Shown here piece by piece: positions 9,035 to 19,399 of a stretch of DNA of 64,000 nt (the first letter of the stretch is position 1; each line of letters opens with the position of its first letter). The DNA comes from Symbiodinium natans (Eukaryota; Sar; Dinophyceae; Suessiales; Symbiodiniaceae): positions 843,421 to 907,420 of the forward strand of contig CAJNDS010002190.1 of assembly GCA_905221605.1 (NCBI GenBank). The letters are read 5' to 3'. The translations under genes were made by a program, and so were the position numbers. The notes beneath the pieces are model-generated. The model saw only the letters and a program-made list of their open reading frames with translations, did no database searches and had not been told where the DNA came from.

Positions 9035-9140
9035 CTAAGCCCTAAGCCCCAAACCCTAAACCCTAAACCCTAAACCCTAAACCCTAAACCCTAAACCCCA
9101 AACCCCAAAACCCCCAAACCCTAAAACCCAAAACCCAGCC
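9035..9140 (-). repeat. CCCTAAA array
   Basis: Array with CCCCAAA variants at its right end. Confidence 0.9.
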
Positions 9141-9175
9141 TTCTCTACATACCTTTGAGAAATCCCTTCCTCCAG

Positions 9176-9249
9176 CTGTTCTGACCCTCTCATGGCCTGA
9201 GAGGAGCTCCTACAGCTCCGCCGCTACGCCGTGTCCTAGTGGCAAGTTG
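9176..9249 (+). CDS. possible internal exon, unrecognised
   Basis: Fully open from CCAG^CT to donor G^GTGTAGGG. Reads VLTLSWPERSSYSSAATPCP then SGKL. A second frame is also open. It has the CCCTAAA-before, TTTAGGG-after arrangement. Confidence 0.4.
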
Positions 9250-9412
9250 GTGTAGGGTTTAGGGTTTAGGGTTTAGGGTTTAGGGTTTAGGGTTTAGGGT
9301 TTAGGGTTTAGGGTTTAGGGTTTGGGTTTAGGGTTTAGGGTTTAGGGTTTAGGGTTTAGGGTTTAGGGTTTAGGGTTGGGGTGTGGGGTTTAGGGTTTAG
9401 GGTTTAGATTCT
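9250..9412 (+). repeat. TTTAGGG array
   Basis: More than 20 units, mostly perfect. Confidence 0.95.
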
Positions 9413-9560
9413 AAACTGTAAACACTCTCCAAAGAAGCCTAAGCCCCCGACCCTGCACTTTTTGACCCCAGCTACCTAGAAGCCTAAACCTGAACTCCAG
9501 TTCGGATCCTAGGCCCAACGCCCCTCAACGTAAGTTGTTCTTGGGTGCAGGTTGTCTTTA

Positions 9561-9669
9561 CCCTAAGGGTCCATGCACCTTATTATTATATACTTAGACC
9601 CAAAAGTCCTTATATAGGAAGTACTTTAAGGCCCAAGTATTCCATAATTAGGTACATGGACCCTTAGGG
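9561..9669. mobile_element. miniature inverted-repeat element, family D
   Basis: 109 bp, second copy of the element at 1057, in reverse orientation. Ends: CCCTAAGGGTCCATGCACC and GGTACATGGACCCTTAGGG. Its right end runs directly into TTTAG. Confidence 0.8.
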
Positions 9670-9903
9670 TTTAGCCATTTAGGGGCCCTTAGAGGTTGAA
9701 GGTACCCCTAAGTCCGCCAAGTAGGTTATAAGTCGACCTACGAATGGGGTCAGAAGTATCCATGAACCTCCAAGTACCGTAATTCTCAAATCCTTGCGGC
9801 TTTCGGGTGTCGGGCGTGACGTGGGTTTAGGGTTTAGGGTTTAGGGTTTAGGGTTTAGGGTTTAGGGTTTAGAGTTTAGGGTTTTAGAGTTTCTGATTTC
9901 CAG

Positions 9904-9955
9904 CTTGCGGCGCCCAAAGGGGGTGCTGGCCGAAGTGAAGGGCCACTTAGTATTC
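9904..9955 (+). CDS. probable exon, unrecognised (joins to 10010)
   Basis: After TTCCAG the frame reads LRRPKGVLAEVKGHLVF, with a GC donor (TTC^GCGCAC). A join to 10010 keeps the frame. The tract before it is TTTAGGG and the one after it CCCTAAA. Confidence 0.5.
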
Positions 9956-10009
9956 GCGCACTCCCCTAAACCCTAAACCCTAAACCCTAAACCCGGTGCC
10001 AGGCAGCAG

Positions 10010-10333
10010 GTGCCTGTCTTCAGTTGCACCTTGGCGGATGGTGGCGGGCTGATTTGCGTGCAGTTCTGTCGTCAGCAAGCCATGCAGCTGGGCGCGCGCT
10101 TGAGGCGCGTGGAAAATTCCCCTGCCGACCCGGACGATTATGATGAGTGTTTGAAGCTTCCGACTCCAGATACGCGTGAGTCCACGGGCTTCGACTTTGC
10201 TGCGTATGAAGTGGCCGTTTGCGGACGAGATCCCTCAAGATCGTGCTGCGTAAGGTCCGCATCGTGTACGCTCGATGCCGGGCCTCCCTGTCATGCTGTA
10301 CGTTCCTTGGAGGATGGCAGATTGAGGGTTTAG
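10010..10333 (+). CDS. probable exon, possible OB-fold-like protein
   Basis: From CAG^GTG the frame reads VPVFSCTLADGGGLICVQFC, then RQQAMQLGARLRRVEN and an acidic stretch, open for 107 codons. The true donor could be GTAAGG at 10249 or the TTTAGGG array at about 10325. Joined to 9904-9955 it gives a hydrophobic strand pattern that would suit a small beta-barrel, but I recognise no family. Confidence 0.5.
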   Translation: MPVFSCTLADGGGLICVQFCRQQAMQLGARLRRVENSPADPDDYDECLKLPTPDTRESTGFDFAAYEVAVCGRDPSRSCCVRSASCTLDAGPPCHAVRSLEDGRLRV

Positions 10334-10740
10334 GGTTCAGGGTTTAGGGTTTACAAGATGTTGCGAGTCGTTGCGAGGATGTTGCATTTCCTGACGGCTG
10401 GGGCAAGGACGATTGCCACCCTGTAAGCCTTACAGATCTTGCAGGCCCTTAGCCAACTTGCAATTCTGAGCCCTGAGTGGCAAAGTTCGGAAGGCGGTTT
10501 AGGGCTTTGGGGGGGTTTCGGGTTTAGGGTTCAGAGTTTAGGGTTTAGGGTTTAGGGTTTAGGGTTGCGTTACCCCCATGTTTAACGTCAAAATCCGTGA
10601 TTCACCACTATATTTGGGCTTGAGGCTTTGATATTCGAGGAGGCGCCCTAAACCCTAAACCCTAAACCCCAAACCCGATAAACTTGGGTTCTAGAGGGCT
10701 CAAGGCTGCAGCATGCGTGGTCTGCAGGTCCTTGGAGTAT
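10334..10740. other. spacer with short arrays
   Basis: Diverged TTTAGGG tracts at about 10500-10565 and CCCTAAA at about 10645-10680. Nothing coding recognised. Confidence 0.5.
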
Positions 10741-10741
10741 A

Positions 10742-10834
10742 CCTGGGACTCTCTTTACCTACAGTTTTTATGGGGTTATGCCTAACTAATTCAGGGGGAG
10801 TTACTGCTGAACTGTAGGTAAACAGAGTCCCAGG
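10742..10834. mobile_element. miniature inverted-repeat element, family F
   Basis: Terminal inverted repeats of 25 bp (10742-10766 and 10810-10834; CCTGGGACTC...CTACAGTT) differ at one or two positions around a 43-bp loop. No other copy in this window was noticed. Confidence 0.8.
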
Positions 10835-10891
10835 TAACGTGTAGGAAAGTTCCGATGCACACAAAACAAGAATCCCCTTAGTGCCACTGAG

Positions 10892-10965
10892 GTCGAAGTA
10901 CTTTGCGGTCTTGGCTTGGGCCGCGACCTGGCGCAGGCGCCCAAAAGCCAAGAAGCGGCTTTCAG
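10892..10965 (+). CDS. possible exon, unrecognised
   Basis: After CTGAG^G the frame reads SKYFAVLAWAATWRRRPKAK then KRLS, to a GT donor at 10966. The opposite strand is open too (10700-10951), so the strand choice rests on the + polarity of the neighbours. Confidence 0.35.
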
Positions 10966-10969
10966 GTTT

Positions 10970-11402
10970 CTTGAGGCTTTAGGACTTAGGGATTTGGGTC
11001 TGTACGGTTCAGTGCTTAGGGGTTCTTTAGGACTCAGGGATTTAGGGTTTTTAGGATTTAGTGTTTAGGGGTTTCTAGGACTTAGGACTTAGAGATTTAG
11101 TGTTTAGGAGTTTAGGGTTTAGCGGTTTAGTGGGTTTAGGTTTAGGGTTTTGGGGTTTTGTGAGTTTAAGGGATTAGGGTCGGTTGACACCTGTTAGTCT
11201 GCTATTCCTGGATGCCCATCTGAAAACGGTTTCCTAACCCATAAACACCGAACCCTAAATCTTCCAACCCCAGAACTCTACAAGCCCTGGTCCGTAAACC
11301 CTGGATCCGAAACCCCACACTCCTAAACCCTAAAACCCTAAACCCTAAAGCCTAAACCTTAAACCCGAAACCCTAAACCCTAAACCCTAAACCCTAAACA
11401 AG
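10970..11402. repeat. diverged TTTAGGG then CCCTAAA tracts
   Basis: Diverged GGGTTTA-like sequence (to about 11180), a short unique stretch, then CCCTAAA units, perfect at about 11365-11398. Confidence 0.8.
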
Positions 11403-11412
11403 ATTCAGCAAG

Positions 11413-11487
11413 GAGCTCGAGGCTGCGCTCTTTGCCCAGCTACCCCCCGAGCGCGCGGCGGAGATCTGCTGTGAGGCTCTGGAGGCC
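11413..11487 (+). CDS. probable internal exon, unrecognised
   Basis: Exactly 25 codons between CAAG^GAG and GCC^GTTTAGGG: ELEAALFAQLPPERAAEICC then EALEA, an amphipathic helical stretch. The donor GT is the first dinucleotide of the telomere-type array. Confidence 0.65.
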
Positions 11488-12455
11488 GTTTAGGGTTGAG
11501 GGTTTAGGGTTTAGGTTTTAGGGTTTAGGGTTTAGGGTTTAGGGTTTGAGGGTTTAGGGTCCAGGGTCTAGGGTTTACGGTTTAGGGCTATGTACTCAAG
11601 TGCTTCGGGGTTTAGGGTTTAGGGCTAGGTTTAGGGTTTAGAGTTGAGGGCTATGTACTCAAGAGCTTCGGGGCTTAGGGTTTAAGGGTTTAGGGTTTAT
11701 GGTGTTAGGGTTTTAGGGTTTAGTGTTTAGGGTTTACGGCTACGTACCCATGTGCTTTAGTGGTTTTTAGGGGTGGAGGGTTTGGGGTCTAAGGATTTCA
11801 TTGGGCTTTTAGGGTTTAGGGGTTTTTAAGGATTTTTAGGGTTTCTTGGGTTTAGGACTTGGAGTCTATAGGGTTTAGTGTTTAGCAGTCTGAGGTTTAG
11901 GTCTCTGGCAGAGGGTTCAGGGTATGCAGTTTAGGATTTGAGATTTAGGGCTTATGGCTTTGGGCTTAGCGAGTTAGGGGTTTAGGGTTTAGGCTTTTGG
12001 GCTTGAGGGACTCTAGGGCTTTAGGGGCTTTACGTAGGTCCTTGCATCGCCCTGGTCCCAACTGAAGCCCGAAAAAGACTCTCTTGGAGCCTCAGCGTCT
12101 GAAGCTCAGGTGTACAAAGACCGTGGAATCACCGTAGGGCCTGAGCTTAAATTAAAGGGTTTAGGGTTTGGGGTTTAGGGTTGAGGGTTTTGTTTCTATA
12201 GCGTTTAAGGCTCATAGCGGGTTCATGGTTGCGGGTCTTGGTGTAGGGGTTAGAGTTGGGGATAGGAGTCCTGGCCTGAACCGGTTCAACACCTCTCCCA
12301 GAAAATCCTGAACCCACTACAGGTCCTTGCTCTCGTCCCTTGAAGGTTTTAGGGTTTAGGGTTTACGGTTTAGGGTTTAGGGTTTAGGGTTTAGGGTTTA
12401 GGGTTTAGGGTTTAGGGTTTAGGGTTTAGGGTTTAGGGTTTAGGGTTTAGGGTTT
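11488..12455 (+). repeat. TTTAGGG arrays, perfect and diverged
   Basis: Diverged GGGTTTA-rich sequence for almost 1 kb, with a perfect array at about 12342-12453. The phrase GGCTATGTACTCAAG is repeated at 11586 and 11648. No coding exon recognised. Confidence 0.85.
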
Positions 12456-12620
12456 CAGGCATAGAAGGGTACCCTACGTACTCCCGGTTTTGCAGCGGAC
12501 CTGGGATCCTGAAATTCCTCGGGCACTAATGGCCTCAGTCCTTGAAAGCCCCTAAACCCGCCTGTCCGCCTCAACCTCCCCCAGAAAAATGACAGAGCTC
12601 CTCAAGAGCACCACGTGCAG

Positions 12621-12889
12621 AGGAGGTCGAAGAGTCTCCTAAGCTTGAGGAGCTTACGGTTGAGGTTGCAGATGCTTCGCCCGAGGAGGTCACTGCGCAC
12701 CGCGAGGAAAGCGCATCAGCACCTTCTTTTTGCCTAGCGGGCCTAGCCCACCAGCTGCCTTCCTACGGCCTTACGGACAACCTTCGCGGGCTTAGGAAGG
12801 TTTTAAGCTTGGATTGGCACGGCGTAGCCGACAAGGATCGCGAAGGACTTGAGGAGGCGATTCGCCTGCTTTGCGGCAGCGCGGCTCAG
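12621..12889 (+). CDS. probable exon, unrecognised, acidic
   Basis: Long open frame of about 90 codons after GTGCAG, without an internal ATG. It reads EVEESPKLEELTVEVADASP, later LAHQLPSYGLTDNLRGLRKV and LDWHGVADKDREGLEEAIRL. Ends near LCGSAAQ, where a GC donor is likely before the CCCTAAA tract. It is the longest single exon in this part and looks like a helical soluble protein. Confidence 0.65.
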
Positions 12890-13200
12890 CCTAAACCCTA
12901 ACATCCTAAAACCCTAGCATCTTGAGTCCCCAAAACCCTAAAACCCTAAAACCTTAAAGCCCCAACGCCCCAAAACCCGAAGACCCTAAGACCCTAAAAC
13001 CCTACAACCCTAACACCGCAAAACCCTAAAACCCTAACACCGCAAAACCCTAAGACCCTTAAGCCCTAAAGCCCTAAAACCCCACAACCCTAAACCCAAA
13101 AGCCCAAACCCTAGAACCCTCCTAAACCTAAAAGCCTAAAAGCCTAAGTCCTATACCCTAAAGGCCTAAACCCGTAAACCCGAAATCCGAGATTGCCTCA
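12890..13200 (-). repeat. diverged CCCTAAA tract
   Basis: Units such as CCCTAAAA and ACACCGCAAA repeated with substitutions; no perfect long array. Confidence 0.85.
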
Positions 13201-13206
13201 AGCCAG

Positions 13207-13250
13207 GAATCGCTGCACGTGCGGAGGTGCCGCGCCTTCGCCACTGCCAG
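13207..13250 (+). CDS. possible exon, unrecognised
   Basis: Between GCCAG^G and CAG^GC; reads ESLHVRRCRAFATA. Short, so it could be open by chance. Confidence 0.3.
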
Positions 13251-13777
13251 GCCAGTCTCAGTTTGGGAGGCTTTTGGGGTTTAGGGGCTTAGGGCGTAGG
13301 ATTTAGCAGTTTAATGCTTAGGGTGGGCTTTCCCAGGCAAGTCAAGATGTAGGTTGTCTTAGGTTTTGCATCTGGGTTAGGGCTTAGGGTGCTAGGGCGT
13401 TCTCCGCACTGATGACGCAGACTGACCTGCTCTTTCAGACTGAGAAAACCGAGACGACCCCCAAATTTTGGCACCGTATCCTTCCCAGCTAAGCCCGAAA
13501 CCCGAAACCTGAAACCCTAACCCCGAAACCCTAACTGAATATGGCTGGAATTCGATTCTTTACTTTCGGTTGAAATCAATTTTGCTGCAAAGCCAACTTT
13601 TAAACTTTTCTGGCCAATGGGTATGTATAGCGGGGGCTGAGGGATTACAGGGATTACAGGGGTCTCATAGGCTCAACCACCTCCGCCAAGCGTGAACCAG
13701 GGCTCAAAAAATCACCCCACACCCAAAGCTCCCACAAGCAGACCCCCAAAACCCCAAACCTTCCACCGCATGCCTGG

Positions 13778-14179
13778 GTGCCAGTGAGTGCCATTCCACA
13801 GACACCCGAACGGAGACCCGAAACTTGGCTCGGCTCGTTTGGAACGGTTTTTACCGGGTCCATGGCCGGCAAGGAATGGGCGGTAAAGGCCAGGTTGATG
13901 GCAAGTGCTCACGATGCGTGTGAGTGTTCTCCGGAGGTGATGCGCCGCCCTACCTTCATCGCCAAGGGCCGTCTCCCTGCACTGCTGCAAGAGGTAGAGC
14001 TCCTCAAGCTGATCAAGGACATGTAGGAAATGTATAGTATTGAAATGGCTTAAGCCGCGTGCCAACCTCAACAGCACAGAGGAGAACCCACGCCCGAACA
14101 TCGTCGGGATGGGGGGCATCCTGGCGGAGCAGCCGCCTTGCATTGACGACCGGAGAATGCTGTGCAAGAATGAGTGCTT
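13778..14179 (+). CDS. protein kinase N-lobe fragment
   Basis: Two exons (to 14022, and 14075-14179) joined by a 52-nt intron GTAGGA...CAG that keeps the frame. Residue 17 on reads WLGSFGTVFTG, a glycine-rich loop in which the first glycine is W. AVK with the catalytic-type lysine at 37 follows, then LLQEVELLKLI with a candidate helix-C glutamate at 72, and after the intron PNIVGMGG...PPCI, matching the H.NIV.....PP.I pattern of kinases. The hinge, HRD and DFG motifs are not found downstream, so this is a fragment or the 5' part of a gene whose later exons I cannot place. Known kinases phosphorylate Ser, Thr or Tyr; the TKL type is suggested only loosely. Confidence 0.5.
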
Positions 14180-14576
14180 GTAGGAGCTGCAGCCAGCTGC
14201 GAGCCCCTAAGTTCTCCAGCGACATAGTTAGAGAGTTGCTATTCATGTATTGTTTTGTTTTTCCTGTTTGTGCACACATACCCGCGTAGAATATATATAT
14301 ATATACATATATATATAAGGAGAGAGAGAGGTGCACGCGTGCACACACATACTTACATGTATATGTATGTTTGTATTTATATTTGCTTGCCCTTCCCCGG
14401 GGTGGGGCATTATATTTCTATTGTTAATCAAATAGGTACATGCACAATCTTTACGATATTCATGTTTACGTTTGTATCTGCATGTATAATTACTCTACAT
14501 ATCTATAATTACATTCCATGAATATTATGTGTTTACCGCCGACAAATGTTTTGTGTGCGTAAGTGTATATTAAGGT
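14180..14576. repeat. AT-rich spacer with TA and GA runs
   Basis: TA-rich simple repeats at about 14289-14318, a short GA run, and TGTATG-like sequence. Overlapping ORFs on both strands read through these repeats and are not credible. Confidence 0.7.
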
Positions 14577-15068
14577 TTGAAGCGATCCCAGCTCCTCAGC
14601 GCACTCAAAGTGGCTGCTGGCAAGTATCTCACGATTGATTGCTTGTTGTGCCGCCCAGCTCTGTTTTCCACGCAGCGACCTCGCGCATTTGTACCTGTAA
14701 ACCGCTACTACGACGATTCTTTAGTTGTGTCACTTATGACTCCTGGAAATCCGTTTACAAATGACGACGAACGACAATGTGCCGTTAACGTTTTACTCAT
14801 ACATCGCTCAACGAGGCCCGGATGTGTGAGTCCAGCAAGAACCGTGGTATGTCAAAAGAGCGACATACCTGGTTGGGAAAATTTTGTTTTGTCTATCGTT
14901 TCGGCTTTTCCCGCGAGGCTTTTCGGAGTTCCGCCCCGCGCGATTTCACTTTTCGTTCTTTTTATATACTGGCCGTGCGGCCTAACAAAATATGCATTCA
15001 GACTTCTAAATCTAAGAATCAATCTGGGTGTATCAACTGACCTTTCTTTGCCATTCCCCTCTAACTGA
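14577..15068 (+). CDS. ORF of 163 codons, unrecognised
   Basis: An uninterrupted frame with hydrophobic C-terminal half (ISLFVLFIYW, LRINLGVSTDL). No motif recognised, and the codon usage is less GC-rich than in the exon islands. The minus strand is open over the last third. It may be an unrelated insert or chance. Confidence 0.3.
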   Translation: MKRSQLLSALKVAAGKYLTIDCLLCRPALFSTQRPRAFVPVNRYYDDSLVVSLMTPGNPFTNDDERQCAVNVLLIHRSTRPGCVSPARTVVCQKSDIPGWENFVLSIVSAFPARLFGVPPRAISLFVLFIYWPCGLTKYAFRLLNLRINLGVSTDLSLPFPSN

Positions 15069-15930
15069 AATGCATGATCAAAATGAAATGTCTGGCAGCA
15101 GCAACAACAACATGAGCACAGTGACAGCAACAAGAACACTATCAACTAACAACAACAGCCACAATAACAACAAGAAGGTTTGTATTATGTGGCATGGGGA
15201 TGGGGAACTCCCAAGCCTAAAACTCTAGGCCATAAACCAACGAACCGCAAGCCTAAAACCCTGAACCGCGCAGAAAACCCAAAATAGCCGCGCTTTTCGA
15301 ACATTGGCTGCTGCCACTCACTTGCTCTTGCGACGCATTGCTGTCATCAGCGACCACGAGTGTGAAAACCAACGAGAGTTCACCCCGCCGGCCATGATTT
15401 CAAATGTCTGGGGACCAGACATGTTCATTTGCCATAGAAGCGATAAGAATAGACCCACCCTCCTCGATGAAACCAGAGCACGCGCCTTCGTCATGAAAAG
15501 GCTAGTTTCTCAACCTTCTCTCTTGATGCACTGGCCGTGCAGGCCAGCTGTATCTTCATTAAATTAGAGTCACAGGTGTGCTTTCCCCAAAAGTAGTTTG
15601 GCAAGCAACCCCAAGTTTCACGTGTGTGAGCTTGCAGTCACATGTATATATGCGCACCAGGGGTAGCTGTAGAGCTTGGATGTGGATGTGGCGCTGGCCG
15701 AAAAAGAACAGATGAAGTCCCCGTTACAAGAAAGACAAAAGTTAGACCCGCAGGGCGGTCAAGTAACTAGGGCATCCTAAAAGTCTGTGCGCTGCATGTA
15801 GTCGTGTGCTTGTTGCCTTGTCTCCCAGCCAAGCATGTCACACTAGCTGTCGACACGGCGAAGCCGCGAATGGCTCACATCAGGAAAAGAGCCCGGAAGG
15901 AGAGTCAGGGAATGAGGATTGCGTGTGAAG
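15069..15930. other. heptamer-poor spacer
   Basis: Unique sequence with CAACAA-rich microsatellite-like stretches (about 15095-15180). The ORF at 15304-15567 (87 codons) has no motif. Nothing else supported. Confidence 0.4.
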
Positions 15931-17490
15931 GGTGCTTTGGGGGTTTAGGGCTTTAGGCTTTACCTGTTAAACTTTTTGCCTGCGCTTTTTTGAGTCGGAA
16001 TGGAAAAACGTGGTTTTTGTTGGTTAATTCAGCCGCAATGTGCCGATAACTAGCCGTAACTTGCCCATAGTTTGACATGAGCCAAAAATGACAGTTGTTC
16101 TTAGTTCCTGGTGTTTTTCTGCCACCCAAAAAAAACGGTCGGCAAAGCGTTCTACAGGTAGGGTTTAGGGTTTACCCTTCAACCTCCCAGGGCCCCGTAA
16201 CCTTCACCTTAGCCGGATGAATACAAGACAGTGCCCGAGAGTGGCTTCAAGACTTGGGTTTCAAACTTTTCGGGGCAGGGTTTAGGGTTTAGGGGTTTTG
16301 GGTTTAGGGTTTTGGGTTTAGGGTTCAGGGTTTAGGGTTCAGGGTTCTTTTTCAGGCCTTGGACACGAATTCCTTGAACATGAGATAAGAAATGGATTTT
16401 CCAATCGGAGTAAACGCGATTGTAAACCCAAAGGTCCATCTGCATTGCATGACTCCCAAACATGGGACAAGGAATGGGTCTTCGAAATCGGATTAAATTT
16501 GGTTTTTAGCCAAACGTTGCACGACCCTCCCAAAAGCGGATTAACCTGATCTTCATCCGTACCCGCGCCAAGGAATTGAAAAAAGGAGGGGCTTGACATC
16601 GATGTTAATCCGTGGGAAAAATTTCGTCTTCGAGAGCCAACCCTTTCAGATTAGAATTGATTTAAATCGCAAGTCAAAATCGAATTCCAGCCACACCCAA
16701 CCCTTTACCAGAAACCTCAAAACCTTAAACCCGAAACCCGAAAGAGTAACATTGAACCTTAAACCCGAAACCCTAGAGTAAACCCGAATCCTTCAACCCG
16801 AAACCTTAAACCCAAGAGCGGAAAGCTTAAGCTCCTTAAGCCCTAAACCCGAAACCCTGAAACCGTAAGCCCTAAACCTAAAACCCTAAACCCTAAACCC
16901 TAAACCTGAAACTCCTTCAGAGAAGGTTCGGGAGGCTTGCGTCCCAGACCCCTGGGAAAATCCAACAAATAGATCCCCTTAAGGATTCCTAAGAATGGCC
17001 CAATAGTAGTATAGGGTACCCTAAACCCTGAACCCTAAACCCTCACCCCCAAACCCCAGACCCTAAACCCTAAACCCTAAAACCCTAAAACCCTAAACCC
17101 TAAAACCCTAAAACCCTAAACCCTACTTTTTTTGGATCCTCCTAGGGGTCTGGGGTGTTTGAATTTGTGTGCGCAGCCTCAGTGGCCGCGGGTCCACCCT
17201 GAGCCCGCACTTTGAACCCCAAAGCTGAAGCCTCCACCGTCCGATTTCTCAGGGTTTAGGGTTTAGGGTAGGGTTCGCAGGGTAATCCCGAATTACCCTG
17301 GACTTTGAACCCACACCTAACCGCACCCCCCTAAGTCAGCCCGAAACCCCAAGCCCTGAGCAAGAAGTACCCTACTTTCGAAACGTCAACCTCGCACCCG
17401 AAACCCTAACCCTAACCCTAAACCCTAAACCTTAAACCCTAAACCCTAAACCCTATAAGCCCTCAAAATTCCTTCATCCCTCAACTTGAG
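15931..17490. other. spacer with short arrays
   Basis: TTTAGGG tract at about 16265-16345, and a diverged tandem pair of about 62 bp (16368-16431 and 16446-16508, sharing CATG.GA.AAG.AATGG.TTT). CCCTAAA tracts follow at about 16685-16915, 17020-17125 and 17400-17460. No convincing exon. Confidence 0.5.
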
Positions 17491-17493
17491 CAG

Positions 17494-17538
17494 GATCGCC
17501 AAACGTCGGCGCCCTGGATCGCTGGCGAAGCAAGGCCA
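17494..17538 (+). CDS. possible internal exon, unrecognised
   Basis: Fifteen codons between GAGCAG and the good donor CCA^GTGAGAAG; reads DRQTSAPWIAGEARP. Island between CCCTAAA and TTTAGGG arrays. Confidence 0.45.
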
Positions 17539-17555
17539 GTGAGAAGAAAGGACAT

Positions 17556-17615
17556 TAGGGTTTAGGGTTTAGGGTTTAGGGTTTAGGGTTTAGGGTTTAG
17601 GGTTTAGGGTTTAGG
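17556..17615 (+). repeat. TTTAGGG array
   Basis: About eight perfect units. Confidence 0.95.
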
Positions 17616-18125
17616 GTATTCGGCTCAAGTTGGAGGTAGCTTGCAGGTAAAAAAAGATCAGGAACCACCAGCTTAGGCGCATGGTTCAGGTTGGTGTTTG
17701 GGTTGTAAGGGTTTAAGGGTTCAGGATTCTAGAGCTTAGGGTCCAGGGCTTAAAGGCTTCAGACCCCCATGACCACCTCGCATCACAGTTCGGACATGGA
17801 ATGGCGGTGCGATTCTGGGAAATTTCCTACGAAACCCAGAATGAAGCCGAAGACGACATAGATGCCACGTACTCAAACCCTCAACCCTAAGCCCTAAACC
17901 TTATAAAGCCTCGAAGCTCTTGAGGAACCCTATAAGCCCCAGCAACGGCAGAACTCCTCTGCAATCCCTTTAGGCCCAAACCTATAAATCCAGAAACTTA
18001 AAAACCTAACCCTAAAACCCTAAAACCCTACACCCAAACCCTAAACCCTAAACCCTAAAACCCTAAACCCTAAACCCAATCCCATAAACCCTAATCCTTA
18101 AGCTCTCCCAGAGCTCCCTGCCCAG

Positions 18126-18188
18126 CCGGCGCGCTCCGCAACTTGATCCCTCCGCCAGACGCATGGCAGGCCAGAGGAGGTTGCTTAG
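18126..18188 (+). CDS. possible exon, unrecognised
   Basis: Between CCCAG^CC and a GC donor (TTAG^GCAAGG); reads ALRNLIPPPDAWQARGGCL. CCCTAAA lies before it and TTTAGGG after it. Confidence 0.4.
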
Positions 18189-18600
18189 GCAAGGGTTTAG
18201 GGTTTAGGGTTTGGGGCTTAGGGTTTGGGTTTAGGGTTTAGGGTTTGGGGTTTAGTGATTTAGGGTTTGGGGTTTAGGGTTTCGGGTTTGGGGTTTTGGG
18301 TTGGGGTTCGGGTTTTGGGGTTTAGAGCTTAATCAGGGGTTTGGGCTTCGGGGGGTTCTGGTGTGTTGGGGGTTTAGGTTGTTGGGGGCTTAGGGAATTC
18401 TGTTAGTGGTTGAGGGGCCTTAGTCATGCAGGTGATTATATGGGTGTGTAGGAGTCAGGTTCAGGGGTTTAGGGTTTAGAGGGTGCGGGCTGAGGTGCAT
18501 AGTTTAAGGTTTAGGGTTTAGGGTTTAGGGTTCAGGGTTTAGAGTTTTAGAGTTTAGGGTTTAGGGTACAGTTTAAGATTTAGGGGGTCTAGGGCTTACG

Positions 18601-18760
18601 GTTCTCACATGTTAGGTGGCCTAGTCTACTGGCTTCGGCCCCTCTAGTACACGGATGCAAGGCATTCACATCTCCCAGACACATGAACAAACAACCTAGT
18701 TGCAAGGTTTAGGGTTTAGAGTTTAGGGTTTTGGGGTGTAGGGGTAGGTCACCCTGAACA
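18601..18760. repeat. local duplication, copy 1 left part
   Basis: GGTGGCCTAGTCTACTGGCT, CGGATGCAAGGCATTCACAT and CCTAGTTGCAAGGTTTAGGG recur with small differences at 20030-20140. No coding frame was recognised in either copy. Confidence 0.8.
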
Positions 18761-18899
18761 CTAAACCTGTGAAGCTCCCTTGGGGCTTAGGGTTTGGGGT
18801 TCAGGGTGTAGGGTTCAAACCTTACACATAACAACGCCGAGCATGTGAAACTTTGGAAGCCCTAAAAGCCCCAAGCGTCTACCCCAACTAACAACATTC

Positions 18900-19140
18900 A
18901 TAAGCTGAAACCCTAAACCCTGAAACCCCTGAAACCCTGCAACCCCTGAAACCCTGAAACCCTGAAACCCTAAACCCTAAAACCTAAACCCTAAACCCTA
19001 AACCCTAAACCCTAAACCCTAAACCCTAAACCCACAACCCACTAAACACTAAACCCTAAACCCTAAACCCTAAACCCTAAACCCTAAACCCTAAACCCTA
19101 AACCCTAAACCCTAAACCCTAAACCCTAAACCCACCCTAA
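18900..19140 (-). repeat. CCCTAAA array
   Basis: Long, mostly perfect array with CCCTGAAA variants at the left. Confidence 0.95.
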
Positions 19141-19163
19141 ACCCTGAAACGCCAAGCCCCAAG

Positions 19164-19340
19164 CTCGGAGACCTTCAGCTCAAAGAACCCCTTAGGAGTC
19201 CCAAAGCCTGCGAGGCCCTCGACCCAAGCCTCAGAAGAGCTCGAGGAAGCCCGTGAAGAAGCTCTTGTACGGAATCCGCGAAAACGATGTTTGCGACCAG
19301 TACACATTTGTCTCTGTCGGGGCGAAACGCACCAAACCTG
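19164..19340 (+). pseudogene. duplicated exon, copy 1, with 2-bp frameshift
   Basis: Aligns with the exon at 20157-20287. Before the shift it reads PSTQASEELEEAREEALVRN; after it DVCDQYTFVSVGAKRTKPEP. Relative to the other copy two bases are missing in the CCGCGA...GATGTT segment, which breaks the frame. It lacks the TTTAGGG array that follows GGGGCGAAG in copy 2. Alternatively another frame is used here (KKLLYGIRENDVCDQYTFVS), which is also open. Confidence 0.5.
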
Positions 19341-19399
19341 AGCCTCATCGTGAAGAACCGACTGAAGCCCCAAAACCCGAAAGCCCTGCAACACCTAAA

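Noticed and set aside
14852-15145. Minus-strand ORF of 97 codons
   Set aside because: Overlaps the + frame at 14577-15068; its Cys/Ser run comes from a CAA/GCA-rich repeat.
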